Assembly (NCBI RefSeq): GCF_000003605.2
Contig: NW_003116459.1
Location: forward strand, 86,127 to 150,126
From: Saccoglossus kowalevskii
Lineage: Eukaryota; Hemichordata; Enteropneusta; Harrimaniidae
Direction: 5' to 3'
Length of the DNA stretch: 64,000 nucleotides
Part shown: piece after piece, positions 41,301 to 55,300 of the stretch
Numbering within the stretch: position 1 is the first letter of the stretch
Layout of the letters: the number at the start of each line of letters is the position of its first letter
Position numbers and translations under genes: made by a program
Notes under the pieces: model-generated
The model's input: the letters and a program-made list of their open reading frames with translations, nothing else
What the model was told of the DNA's origin: nothing
Databases searched by the model: none

Positions 41301-44300
41301 TGAATTTGATTATCTAAATGATATTCTGTTGTAAGCGTTTCTGGGAGCGAAACTCACCTTGTGAACACTTTCCAGCTTTTAAAGTATACTTACATCATCC
41401 CAGGGGACATGCAGCTCATACTATCATGTGAATCGATGCAAATAATTATTGATTACCCTGCTACACCAGATAGTTGAAATGACTTGAAATATTTAAATCG
41501 CTGACTTGGTGAAGAATTAAAGAATGAGTAAATGTTCTTGTCATACGTTTATAACATATTACGATCCGACAATATATTTACATACTTTTATGGCATACTT
41601 GTGATATATTATCCAGTTCTAAATAACAATACTAATTATGGATTTTTTTCCAAAATCTGATTACGTGATTGTTGATGAAACTAAAGGCAACAGGCTTTTC
41701 GTCGGTCCACGCCGTCATGCTTTTTGCCGAACATCGGGGGCACTTAGATCAGCAGAAGAAAAAGTCATTTTCAAAATGAATATTTGATTATGATGTTTTA
41801 CACATTATACAGCGCAATGTTGCCTGTGTTTCAATTAATGATGTATTTAATAATGACCTTGGCTGCAGTCACTATTCAAAGTTATTCTAATGTTTATCTA
41901 ATGTTTATAAACGTAATGTTTATCTTGCAGTCAACTCAACACACATCATTGTTTTAAGAAAGTAAAATGTCGGATTCGGTTCGTGCATTCAACGGTGGAA
42001 ACAATATTCCCAGTGTGTTAAAATTATGAATACTTTGAATGTAACGTCTATCAAAAAGCGACAAATATCGCGTCTTTATTATTTCTATTTTGACGTTCCG
42101 TTTCCCATTAATGAAATAATTGCTTTAAAGTAACTGAATATCAGCCCGAGGCGTTAAATGCTTTTGAATTATAATAAACATATTCACTTTCATTATTTGA
42201 TCTTAATTATATTTTCCCCACTTATTATTGGTTATGTTCAGACATAGGCCCAGTGTTGTTAGCTAATTTGGTGAGTTTGGTTTGGTTAAAATCCCTCAAG
42301 AGGTGGTTAATGAGATGTCAAGTGTGCATTTCTTGTAAGCATACTCAACGAGTGTGATACCATCTTTCATAAAACAGACTAAATATGCACTAACTTTTAT
42401 ATTCCAAGTGACTATTGGTAAATAAATTCCCCGACTTACTCAGGCTGTATGTACGATACCAGTGATACCAGTGTTACATGTGAGTCCCGTAGATTGTCGG
42501 GAAAAGTACTAGTCATATTAGCGGTTTCATTTAGCGCATATATAACTGTGTCCCGATATTTTACATTTAAGCTTTTGGGAACCATACAATTTTAGAGAAT
42601 ACATATCATGTATCGAGGTAATCAACAATGCAGCGGTACGCCCAAACTACTTTAGCAACACGACTGTGAGAGAGAATGGAGTAGGATTGTAGCGGTTGGT
42701 ACAAGAATAAATACTGGTTAATGGTTAATATTTGGCGACACGCTTGCTTGAAAAATTAATGACGATTTGCGATTCTTGTGAGTAAAATGTTTGAGTTCAT
42801 AAAATCATAATCAAAGGGCTTGCACCCAGAGGGCAGACGTAATCAAAATATATTACGGCCGCATTACACCATGATTTGAACTAGACAATCATTGCATTGT
42901 CAGATTGTGAAATTGTTGAAAAAATACTTTATTTTGTTCCGCCCGCTTTAGAATCAAAATGAGTCAATCTTATAAACAACACAATACCTTTAGATATACA
43001 AAAAATACATATCAAAACTAAGAATGAAATTTCAAGTCTGCATTGACACTAACACCGATTCATATAAAATATGTCCAGAGGGCACAATTGAACAATCGTC
43101 TCTGTTTAAAGTGAATATTTAGTACCAATAAAAATCTTAGCACAGAGGCGCCCGTCAGTCTGCATTTATCACTCACTAAAATCCGGTAACCAAAATAGCA
43201 AGTAAAAAGATGGCTTCCGTCGTCGAACCAAACATAAATTAACACATCATGGGGACAGGAAGTGTGAAATTGCTTTTGAATTTGATCTTCGTGGTAGATT
43301 TAATTTGCAAATAGCATAGTGCCTGTGGAGAATACCTTTCAATCTTTTCCAACTTTTCTATAGAAGGCATATATACAGAAATATATGCGCCACGGTGTCT
43401 GACAACGGGACTACGTTTTAATTGTTTCTGTGGTTCACTCACCACAACTATTTCAATTTAATTGATTGTGTATTCTTTGTACCGTTATACACGTGGAATA
43501 GCTTAACCAAGAACGTTAAATGCATTTGTTTCATGATTATTTCAATTTACAGTGATGATCGCCATTTGGATGCAAGATACGTGCGTGAAATACGCAACAA
43601 AATATGAACAGGATTAAAATCAAAATACTCAATCCATGTTGAATTGTCAATTATATAAATTAATAACACTGCTGTAAATGAATGAATGGTTAATATATAT
43701 TGTTACGAGAAATCATACAAAACACGCATCTAGAAATACTAATGCAAGTGATATTTGTCTGTGAATAAAATTAGTTAGAGGTTGTATGGGATTGACATTT
43801 TAGATGTTACGTGATTGTATTGTTCCCATCTTCATCTACAATTGATGTTACCGTTGTGTTGTTAATAAGTATATTGTTAATCAATGAATAGAAAACTACT
43901 CTCACCCAAAACAAGAAAATGAGTTTGCTTTGGGTGTATATTGTATATTATTGTGTATACCGGTCTTTTCAAATGTTAAAATCGAAAATATATTTTACTA
44001 ATGTGGCGGCTATTTTTATACTCGTTCTGTATAATGACTATCAACAGTCGTTAAACATGCCTACCTGACACTTTGGTGGCCTACATCTAAGGTTACTATG
44101 CAACCGTAGGCACAGCTGATAAAATCATGTCGAATCCGGGTATCATAGCAAGTCGTTATAAACCCCTATATTCACCCGGCACATCTTTTTAGCTTTACAT
44201 TTTTATTTCCTTCAATAAACCGATTTATGCACTAGTAACTTGTGATTGCCTCTCAACGAATGAACGAGCAGAGAGATGTTTTCATCACAAACTGTGCTCA

Positions 44301-46188
44301 AGTCCTTGACCGCAAATTATATTTATTCATGAGAACGTACTTCTCGAATCCTAAAACATTCTGAAGTCTTGTTGATCATTATATCTACATGAACCACATG
44401 CTACTTTCAAACACTTTGCTTTCAAATGCATACACATACGTCTATTGTATCTTTTGTGGGATGGTCGATCTCAGTCAAATTAACTAGAATTTAAATTAAC
44501 ATAAACTCTGTAGCAATTAGAGTCCGTAAAACGTTTAAAATGAAGTAAAACGGAAGTGAAAGAATACTTACTTGGTGGACAAATTACAGATCATTTGTCA
44601 TGAAACATACAACAAACGCAAGCATTATAAAACACACTGCAAATACGGCATTTGTCACAAGGGCGCTTTATCAAGCATACTCCTACAGTACATTCAATCA
44701 ATCACCAAAAACAGTATCGTTAACTATGAATCCTCTTAAGAAAGTATACGAAAAATCTGTTTGATAAAACAATAGGGTTATGTCATAATAATATTTGCTT
44801 TATAAAATAGAGCTAGTGCACACGCGCCCTACATTCACAAACATGTACAGATAATTTGAGACGTACGGGAATTAGCGTTTTCGACTTTTTATTGAGAACA
44901 TACTGCTATTATAATGCTAAAACAATGTATTTATGATTAAACACATTCTTATTTGTCACTCAGTGTACAATTAAATGTATTTAAACGCGCTCATTAAATA
45001 TTCTCTAATTGTTTCTAGAAAAAAACGTTTGTTGGTACCATTTCTAATTCGATAATTTGGAAATAGGCGCCGAACAATGGTACGCATACGTACATTGTTC
45101 TGAACACCTACACTTGGTTCTATAACGATATTATTTGATTCATGTCTAATCTCACGATGAACTCTTGTTAAATTATTTGATAAAAAAAGGTCAATGACTC
45201 AATTAACATTTATATCTTTATAAAAGCAAAAAGCAATCACACATTTAGTTTCTTCATGGTGATTGATTTCAAGGCTTGGCGCACAATATACAAATAAAAA
45301 TACGCTGCGCAAATTACCTTGCACCTCTGAGAGTCAATGGGGAAAACATAATTACCAATTTCCTTCTCGTAAAAACGATTCCTACAACGTCGAAATTATA
45401 GCATTTGAATTTGTTGAAAACCTGTTAATGATCATTAACGCCACTTCATGAATTGCTGTCTCTGCCGGCGGCGGGGATTGCGGGGGGCAATCCTCTGAAG
45501 TTTATGGTTACGACCATCGCGAATTAACGAGATCTCTCTTGATAAACTGTTTCGGTTTTAACAGTCGCAGCCGTTCTAAAAAACTTAGCAACACTGAGCA
45601 CTATATTACATATTTTTATCGTGTAATTACTGTAGACCAGAAGTAAAGAGAACAAATCATAATAGACGAATACAAATATAAAACTGTATACGTATACTTA
45701 CAATGTATTATGCAAAATCATTGAATCAAGTGACCCATAATAATTGGCAGTACATAATACATAGTTTATATTATTATACATCTGTCTCCGTAAAGTTACA
45801 GCGAGCCGTAATTTTGCGGTATTGCACTGAGAATTTTCATCCTACCATATAAGGAAATGCGAATTCCAATTATGGGATGATTACGCATGTAAGCTTCCTC
45901 TAATAATAAAAACAAACATGGCTGCCACCAGGGTTTGACCGGACGCCATACAAAGATGTATACTAATAAGGTTATTACGAGGATACCTCAAAGTATTCAC
46001 TCAGACAGTACACCGTTGCACCGACCTCCGCAACCGCATATTATTTCCTACCATATTAGGAAATGCGAATTCCAATTATGAAATGATTACGCACGTAAGC
46101 GTCTTCTAATAATAAAAACAAACATGTCTGCCACCAGGGTTTGACCAGATTATTATTCTGTCGATTTTCATGTTGAAGTCGGATATTA

Positions 46189-46247
<59 letters not shown>

Positions 46248-46252
46248 ATGAA

Positions 46253-46327
<75 letters not shown>

Positions 46328-49300
46328 GAATACTGTTGGCAAAGACGCAGCTTGCTAGGTAATAAATTATTCAAATCTGTGACGCACTGCAATGCACACT
46401 GCAATGCTTATACTAGAACGCTTAGTGTAAATCGTTTGTTAGTTATATTCTTCACCAATGACGTAATGTGTGTATATATCTCTCAGTTAGTTATAGCTAC
46501 GAACGCTGTCATACCATACTAACATTAGTATTATTGATGATACCCACGTAAAACCCTACTTGCCGGCGCGCTGAGTGTCACCCACTGATTGATCAGCATG
46601 TCTATCCGTAGCCTTAAGTGTCCTCTTTCATTTGTACGCAATATGAGAGAGGGCATCTGCGTCCTAATCTGCTGTTAATCGGTATAGAAATGGTAAATGA
46701 TACCACGCCGTGTTACGATATGCCTATTAACGTATATTTCATACATATCATCCATATAAATATGCCAGGTATTCACCTCCAAGACATTTTAAATTGACTT
46801 CAACTCACTAGGAAGACAGTATTTTTCGCCAGCTAAATATACGAAATGTAAGAAGATCACGTTCTGTATGTTTATTTGTTTGAAAGTTCGTAATACAGGT
46901 TGTCCCTGCTAACAAAAGTAAATAGATAAATTATATATAGAAGTGTATCATTGTTACACTGATACAATTAATGTATTTTCATAAATAGATATACGTAACA
47001 TCCTGGTTAATATTTGGCAATCGTGGTGAATGTTAGTTACCAATCGTAGTTCTAGGTTAATTAATTTATGAATGCAGACTGAAATCGTGATATGTCCTAT
47101 CGTCATCGCATCTTTGCAGGTGTGATTTATACGCTGATCTTAATACGCTGTTTTTAGTCGGCAAATGCACCTGTTTCATTCTTCTTATCCTTCGCACAGG
47201 TTAAAATCTATTTTTATTCGTCTAATCGAATCTCAAGATTTTCGTCATAGATTTCTATCACTACATATTTACACAACAATAACGTGTTTGCGTCATGAAT
47301 TACGCACGCTGTGATACCCGCCGCTGCCGCAAATCTCGGTGGTTGAAGGTGAAATTACACGACCGACTGTAGTCGGCCGAATATAATCGCTTATGTAGTA
47401 ACTGTATGCCGGCGTTCAGTCAATCGACGTTGCCGGTGGGAATGAAACATATTTCATTTTTCGCGGTCAGTCAACTCTTTAAACCTGTTGGCCAACTACA
47501 GTTGGTCGTGTAAATACACTTTTACACATCCTATCACTTGCTCGTGTCAAGATTGTCTTGCGGATGTCTTACGCGTTAGAAACATGTCTGATTAATAAAA
47601 CACGTCATCGCCGGTATTAGCCGTGATACCATTTAATCATTCTTTACTTTATGCTCGACTTTTAGCCAGTACGTACGCCAACCCCTCCCGATGTCCGAAT
47701 TGTAACATCAAAAATACTCGAAATGGCGTGTTAATAGCCACAATGCGCCAATAAGTCAGACTGTTTCAATGAATACGGTTATGGCTATTTTTTTCTTTTT
47801 AGTCTTCTACATTTACAGTAGTGATTCCATCAGTCTGTCAGCGTGTCTGTCTGTCTGTCTGTCTGTCTGTATGTATGTATTCTACTGCTTTAGTGTACGA
47901 AACAGCATGAATGCACAGACTATAAGAACTGATTTAGTTCTCGGCACGTAATTTCGATTCGAACGACATATTATTATGCAAGTCAACCGAGAAGTCATCG
48001 CTTAGAATGTCAATTTATACTCATACTTAGTTAAGTGCTAAGAAACCTGTATTGAATTTTCGTAAAGACAAATTAATGCAACTCACTATAATGGGTGAGC
48101 GACATTATTGGGGAGTAACGCGTGTAATCGTGCACTGTTGTTAGGTAATTCACGTTATTCTAAGAACACATACTTGATGCCTGTCTATTTGTCTTATTAT
48201 ATCCGGTTCTTTCAAAGCCACCTGACTGAATCTCGCTAGTTTCTACGACCATTAATCCCGTTTATATGTGAGTTATTCAAGGCTTAATAACAAAGAGTAG
48301 CTTATGCATTGAATGCGGTTAATAGTATGAAAATAAAATGTAATAATTCACTTGTACAATGTGGTCACGAAAATCAAATTTAGGCGATGTGGTTACACAA
48401 GTTTATCGTTTGTTTACAGTATAATGGTGTGCATACAATGCTCTGTCCATATATAAACACTCTTGTTTCATTTCGGTGAAGCAATATAAGAAACCGTACA
48501 TTTAAAACAATATTGCATTATACTGTATTTAGTATTATTCCGAAATAGCAATGTTAGTGTCCTTAGACAAAAATATGGCGTCACTTTGTTTATGCCCAGA
48601 AGAAGGTAAGTTATTTTTAAATCATAAAAATCGTAGGATTATCATGCTGAACCACATAGAAATGGAGGGACATTGTTTATATATGTTGCCATTTTTTTTC
48701 CATTAATTAAATAATATGTTTAACTGAGCAATCGCCTCAACATAGGAGCTCATCGGCTCATAGTTGTTAACTACATGGAAAGTGAAAAAAAGAAATGTAT
48801 ATAAGATGTATATAATAGATATCACGCGCCAAAGATTCACAGATTGTCAAAGAATAGTTGATCAGGGGGGAAATGTGTGAAGTTCGTTACAAAACTGAGC
48901 AAACTAAGAGAAAATTGAATTCGTATCCAGTTTCATTAAAATCACAAATTTGTTAATGTTTGAGCAATTCTGTAAATCTCTAATTTCCCTGGTATAGATG
49001 ATATTGCTTTGATTACGTAATACCCACGACTACAGTCAGACTTAACTTTAATCACTGTGCTGTATTATATTCTTTACTTCACTGTTTTAGCATTTTTATA
49101 AAACCGTTTTTCTACCCCCTGAATCTAATTATACATTTTGGAAACTTTGCTTCTTTGATGCATGACTTTAATTTCCGATTGACATACAGAGCATGCATTA
49201 TACAAGAAACCGCTCTAGTGCATAACGGAACACTATATGAATCTTTGCTGGCACGATAGACAAACGGGATTTGTATTTCATAATCTGAGAAATTGGTATG

Positions 49301-52300
49301 AAAACCTAACACGCGATTCACCATACGTTTGTTTGTCTAAATCAAGCCAGGTATAAACGGTTTATTATCATATACTCAACGCATTGTTCGTATCTATCGA
49401 ACTCACATAGCGTCTTCCTATATATTCCATTGCTGTAATCAGTGATTGATAGAGCGAGGCGTGGAAAAAGACAGCGACAGACAAACAAGGTATGCGTGGT
49501 TGATATGGTTGTGTTAGTGCATAGTGAATTTCTTCTTATAGAGTGAATACCGTTGGTTATCAGCAGAAAATCCCTGTCAGTTGGGAGAGGTCTGCTGGCC
49601 ACATTCTAAAAGTCACATAGATTTTATTGAAATTTCAACTAACTGTAATATTGACTACCCAATGTGAGTGTATTACTTTTTGAACCAAAATAGTATAATT
49701 GTAATAGTATATCATTGTTGCGCATCTGTGTCATTGTTTTAATAAATAATAATGTGTAATAGTTGAGATTTGCATTACATATTTGTGTCTCCCTTAATGT
49801 ATATATTATACATTGAAGCGTTTATTAAATATCAATTACAACGAATTTAAAAATCAACAACAGATGGAAATAAGGCCTTGGCAAACTAGGGAGGGGGCAT
49901 TTTCTGCAGACTAAACTTTATGTAAATATTACGTCTGATAGTAATGATATGTGAGATGACACATTGGTATTCCCAAACATTGCCAAAAATGTAAAAAGTG
50001 ACTGGTGTGATTCAAAATTTTCATCTAATTGATTTTCAACTTCTCAAAAAGACAGATTTTTTAGGCAATATGACGTGGTGTTTTGATACATTGACTTCGT
50101 GTTCACCATAAATGTGCTTTGTACTTTCAATTGCAAACCATTTGTGGACATCTAGCTAACATGCGATATCCTCTGTTCAAATTTACTCTGCATTTACTTT
50201 ACATTCCAGGTTTGGTTGGTTGTGTGTTCGTTGAGATTTCTAAAATATATATATATATATATTACTACTTTATTCAAACGCTATCATTAATTGTGTATTT
50301 TGTTAACTTCGAATCAGTACACACTAGAATGCCTTGTAATTCAATTATTCTAAGGCTCTCTATTTTGTAGAAGTGTTAAGAACAATTCAATGATGATTTC
50401 GTCATCAATGACGTATGTATTGAGCCGATAAATTTAACGAAGACTGTGTTTACTAATCAACCCTAATATTCTCGAGGCAATTCGAACGTGTCGTTTCCCG
50501 TGATGCAAGTATTCCTTGAGAGAAACCGGGGATGGTCTGCATATTGAAATAAACGAGTGTAGTCATATACATTACTGTGATAAAAACGAAATCACTAAAA
50601 CTCTTAGGTTTCTATGTTAGTATCTCTACCGTTTAAGATACACAGTTTATACTATTTTGAAATGCCGTGAATTGTGTTTGGTAGTTTTTCATCATTCAAT
50701 AAGCAATGCAATATTGGGTGACCCCTGTTGTGGGATTTTCGTCGAGAATGCTAGTTAGCAAATATTATAGCGCATGCGCGCACCAAATGACAAAACAGAT
50801 GGAGGTGAAAACTATATATATTGAAGTTGAAAAGTGCTTAATATCTTGTGTGTTTTATTCATTAACATCCTTTTTGATTCCCCACTTGCATTCGAAGTGA
50901 ATGAGAATTATTATACACTCCCTACGATCCATTATAGGAGTCTTGTTTCAGATCCTCGTAATTTCCGTTTTTTCCGGTTAGGCCGAGGTAGATTGATGTG
51001 TGGAACGTTTCTCATTAAAGGTATCAACTCGTGTAATAACGTGAATCCATCAACTTACCGCATGATCCGAACGACGCACTGATTGTCGGTTACAACAAAC
51101 ACAACAGTCCGGGGAAAATGTACACGTTCGGAGCAAATGTGCAATGCATCATGGGTAGTGATCTAGAACTCCATCACGAGCGACACGAATTTTGCAAATC
51201 ACGGTCAACCTGTTTTCTTATCATTTTAAAGGAGAGCATAAAATATGGAGACCATACTTTATAAAACATAAATAACTTATAATTTCTGTTTTGCATCGAT
51301 GTTCTTTACAAACACAAACAAAAAGCAGTCGTTGTGGAGAATAGTGTGTTTGTTCTGACAGAAACATACGAACCATGACGTCCTTCTAGACAGTCGACGA
51401 TGAATAGAGAAATACCCGTTTTTAGTAATATCTACTGTATTATCAATCTTCATTGCATCCATATGTGATCTACCGTAGGTCAGACCGTATTAGTCACAAA
51501 ATACTGAATTACTCTGCAGTTCTGCTTTGTCGAAAAGTCACGTCTTGCAATGTACTCAATCAACACTAACGTTCCCCAGCATCGTAATATACCTTTATCG
51601 CAAAAATATAAATAAACATAAATATAAACAAACCATGACATAACTACTTCGAGAATACTGACACAAACGATAGACAGATTAGAGAATAATTTAGCTTAAT
51701 GAAATAACTTTTAAAATCCATGCAGTTAACGAATAAAGCATAAGAATGGGGACAATTAATCATACATTTGCATAATTAACCATGCGAGCAATAGAACTGT
51801 CATTACACAGGAATTACAGGATCACGTTATATTGTATCACATTGCTAAGTAAAAAACGTTAAGAAAAAAATACGCGTTGCATGCAATATTAAGCTCGAGC
51901 AGTCAAATTTCAACATTTGTTCGACGTATCGCGACGCTTTTATGCGCTACAGTGATGAAATAATCAAAGGTTACTACACGACAATCCCTCGTGATGTATG
52001 AACAAGTGATCTAGGTAATGTGTTGTGTCACACAAGACATATGTCGAAATACAAATAGTATAGGTAAATTGGTGCCAAATCATCTACTGCTGATTTGGCT
52101 GCAACGTTTCGAGATTCGTTCGCTGAATTCGTAGTCTGGGTGACACACTAACACTCGGGGTCTTTTGTGCTGCAGGCGCCACACCGAGACGTGCGGTCTT
52201 TATGTAATGTGGACGACATACGGACACTCGTGGTTTTATGTGTTGGTGACGAAACATGCTTACTTATCCACAAGTTCGTTAAAAAAATGTAAAGATCGAC

Positions 52301-55300
52301 AATTGCCAGTCAGTCAGTCAGTCAGTCAGTCAGTCAGTCAGTCAGTAAACATATAGTTGCTGGAGTATCCGTTTCAATGTGAATTGCTAATCATTCTATA
52401 ATTAGACATAAATGTTTTTTAAAGTTATAGTTAAACAAGATATTTTTTTGAAGGTCTACCATTCGAATTATTTTTATTAACTCGGAATAGCTAGGTTAGT
52501 CAGACAACCTAGAAATAAAAATTTGCCGACTTATTGACATTACTAGTATGTATATGCATATACAGAGGATTAAGTAACGTTGAAATACATATCTAACACC
52601 ATAGGGGTCACATTGCTGTCCACCTACTTATTGAAGAAGTTACATTTCAATTCAGCCTTCCATATGTGAAGTATTGATCGAAAACACAGTTTTATTCAGG
52701 GTTTAAAAGATTAAGAGATTGTCACATTTTTCGAGCTGAAATATTCTCCCCAATTCTTTTCAAGGTTTTGTTATTTAAATTTTAAAACGTGATGCCTTGC
52801 CTGGCGATTGTGATATTTGTGGATTTAAGCGACTGCCAGCTGTTCGCGGCATTATCTGTGCAGTCCCATCATTTCATCGAAACACAATATGGTAACTTAT
52901 AACTTATATTATTTCCCACCACCAAGTAGCAAATTTTTTAGTCATGTTATGTACTAGTATTTTCAAGATACTGACATTGTAATGACTACGTATATATTTC
53001 TAGACGATACAACATTGCTAGTCATGCATGGATGTGTGGATCACATACTTCACCTTAGCAGGTATAAAGAGTTATACAATATACTTAAATCGGCTTTATA
53101 CAACAATGTTGTGGATTCATAATCAGGTCACGAATGGTGAATTTGTGTGTCTTATTTCATCAGAGGTGAAGAGGTCAGCTTGCTGTTGCTCGTTGGCATT
53201 CAATTTATATTCGATTATGAATACTACCGTTACTTTTAATCTGTATTAAACTAAATGACTGTTAAATATGTGAGCACTGAACTAGAAATTTGACTTGATA
53301 AAGGATTGACTTGCTGCTAAGTAAATACTAAGAAATGTGACGTCACACTCAAAACATCAATTATTCCGCGACGACCGCGCATATCATGCTTCTGGAAACC
53401 GCCCCATCGCCGGATATTCTCTCCAGCAGAAATCTTCAAATTTGCACGCGTCTCTGTTTTCAATTAATTTAGTACGGGATAACGTGTATATTGTAGGTGC
53501 CCTTTAAAACATATCCGCTATACAGGATTTGCATACAACAATGTACACATATCAATCACAAATAAATCCTTTGTTAGAGATAAAATAATCTTGTCTCAGG
53601 ACAGGTTTATCTTTCGAGGGAGCGATGAAATGAGTAAATGAAATAGATCAAGTTTGATTTACAACAAAGTGATAAACTGATAATGAACGTGAGAGTATCA
53701 ATAACGTGACAGATAAAACAAATCACGAATTTCTACTCGATTCTTCATTGCCGATAGTATAACATATACATTGTAATACCAAATGGTAACGAGTATGGTA
53801 TTATATATATTTGATTACATGGTTACCTCAATGAGGGAGTCTAATGGATAGATAGTCTTTCCATGTATACCAGTTTGGTCCGTTCCAAATGGAGTCTAGT
53901 GGTTTGTGCAGTAGTTAGAATATCACTTTATAGTGAAGAACGTTCGTGTTCGATTCCCTCACGATTCGACTTGCAATTTTTTATTTTGACATTTATATAT
54001 ACAATATGTATGATATGTAAGCTATGACGTTCTGATCATAATTATATTTGCCTTATATTCTTCGTGTTGTTTGTGATGTCAGAGACCTGAATTGCCCATG
54101 TATATCTAGTATCTGTAAGTGTTCATTCACTACACGCTATTTCAAGCTTTCTATTTTGAGACAGTGCGTTGTAGTGTACTGGAAAGCGCGTCTGTTCTGC
54201 TCGCGTACGTGCCTGTAAATTCTGATTCAAGGCTTACATAACATGACAACGTACATAATATGAGGTTATTACGAGGATACTTCAAAGTATGCACGAAGGA
54301 AGTACAGTATCGACGGCGTACTGCCTGAGTGCATACTTTGAGGTATCCTCGTAATAACCTTATTATTATACATCTTTGTCTTGTTAGGATACATCATGGG
54401 GAATGCCGAAATTCAAAAAGTTTAGAACAGAATCAGCGAACTTCTTCGTTAGGAGTCCGGTCAAACCCTGGTGGCAGCCATGTTTGTTTTTATTATCAAA
54501 GGACGCTTACGCTTATGAAAATACCCCGTAAAATACCGCACAATTACGGCACGCAGTAACTTATGGCATTACGGTGACAGATGTATAATCATATTATTTA
54601 TTTTCAATTAATAATTATTAAATATTTATTAAAAATATCAAATTTCCGTCTTTAATTACTATGAGATTATGATTATCTACAAATGAGGTCGCCCCATATT
54701 TTAGTATATTCGTGTGAAAATTGAGAAATTCCGTTTTTGCACATATTAAAAACATGTTGGTATTAGTAAATGAACTATTCCACCTGTCCAGTAGAATTAA
54801 TATACATCACATGTGTATTATGCAGATGTTGGTGTTATTAGGTGGGTTCTGTGTTATTTTTATATAACTAATTCAGATACGTAGCTTTACGTGGGATGTC
54901 TGGGTAATTTCCTCTCATGTGTAATCTGTCAGGCTATGAATCAATATTGATGAGGTTCTTATGTTTGTAGCTGCAGTCATCACAATATTTTAACTTCAAA
55001 ATCTGCGTTACTGAAGCTGTTGTGTCAGGAGGTTGTCAAATAACGTCGTCTTTCAGTCATACCCAATAAGTTCAGTTAAAAATACATTAATCACAGCACT
55101 GAAGTGAAAGTGAAAGTGGAACAACTGTTAAAAAGTCAAGAATTAATATATCAAGACAAGAAAACGTTAAGAATCAATGTATAAATTCGATACAATGGAT
55201 ATATTGCATATATTTCTATTTAAACCTCAGCCTACCCAGAACCCGTCGCCTAATATTTCGATTCAGTGCTGGCTTAGCTTTATTGTAAATGACACTGTAC

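Noticed and set aside
52165-52356. ORF ending in SQSVSQS repeats
   Set aside because: The tail is the (CAGT)10 microsatellite and the rest has no recognisable feature.
53888-53970. Functional tRNA gene
   Set aside because: The B box is good, but the anticodon loop is four bases and the T and acceptor stems do not pair.
54329-54559. ORF sharing a SNPGG-x-HVCFYY peptide with the minus-strand ORF at 46106-46342
   Set aside because: The shared peptide is the translated core of the dispersed element, which is otherwise non-coding.
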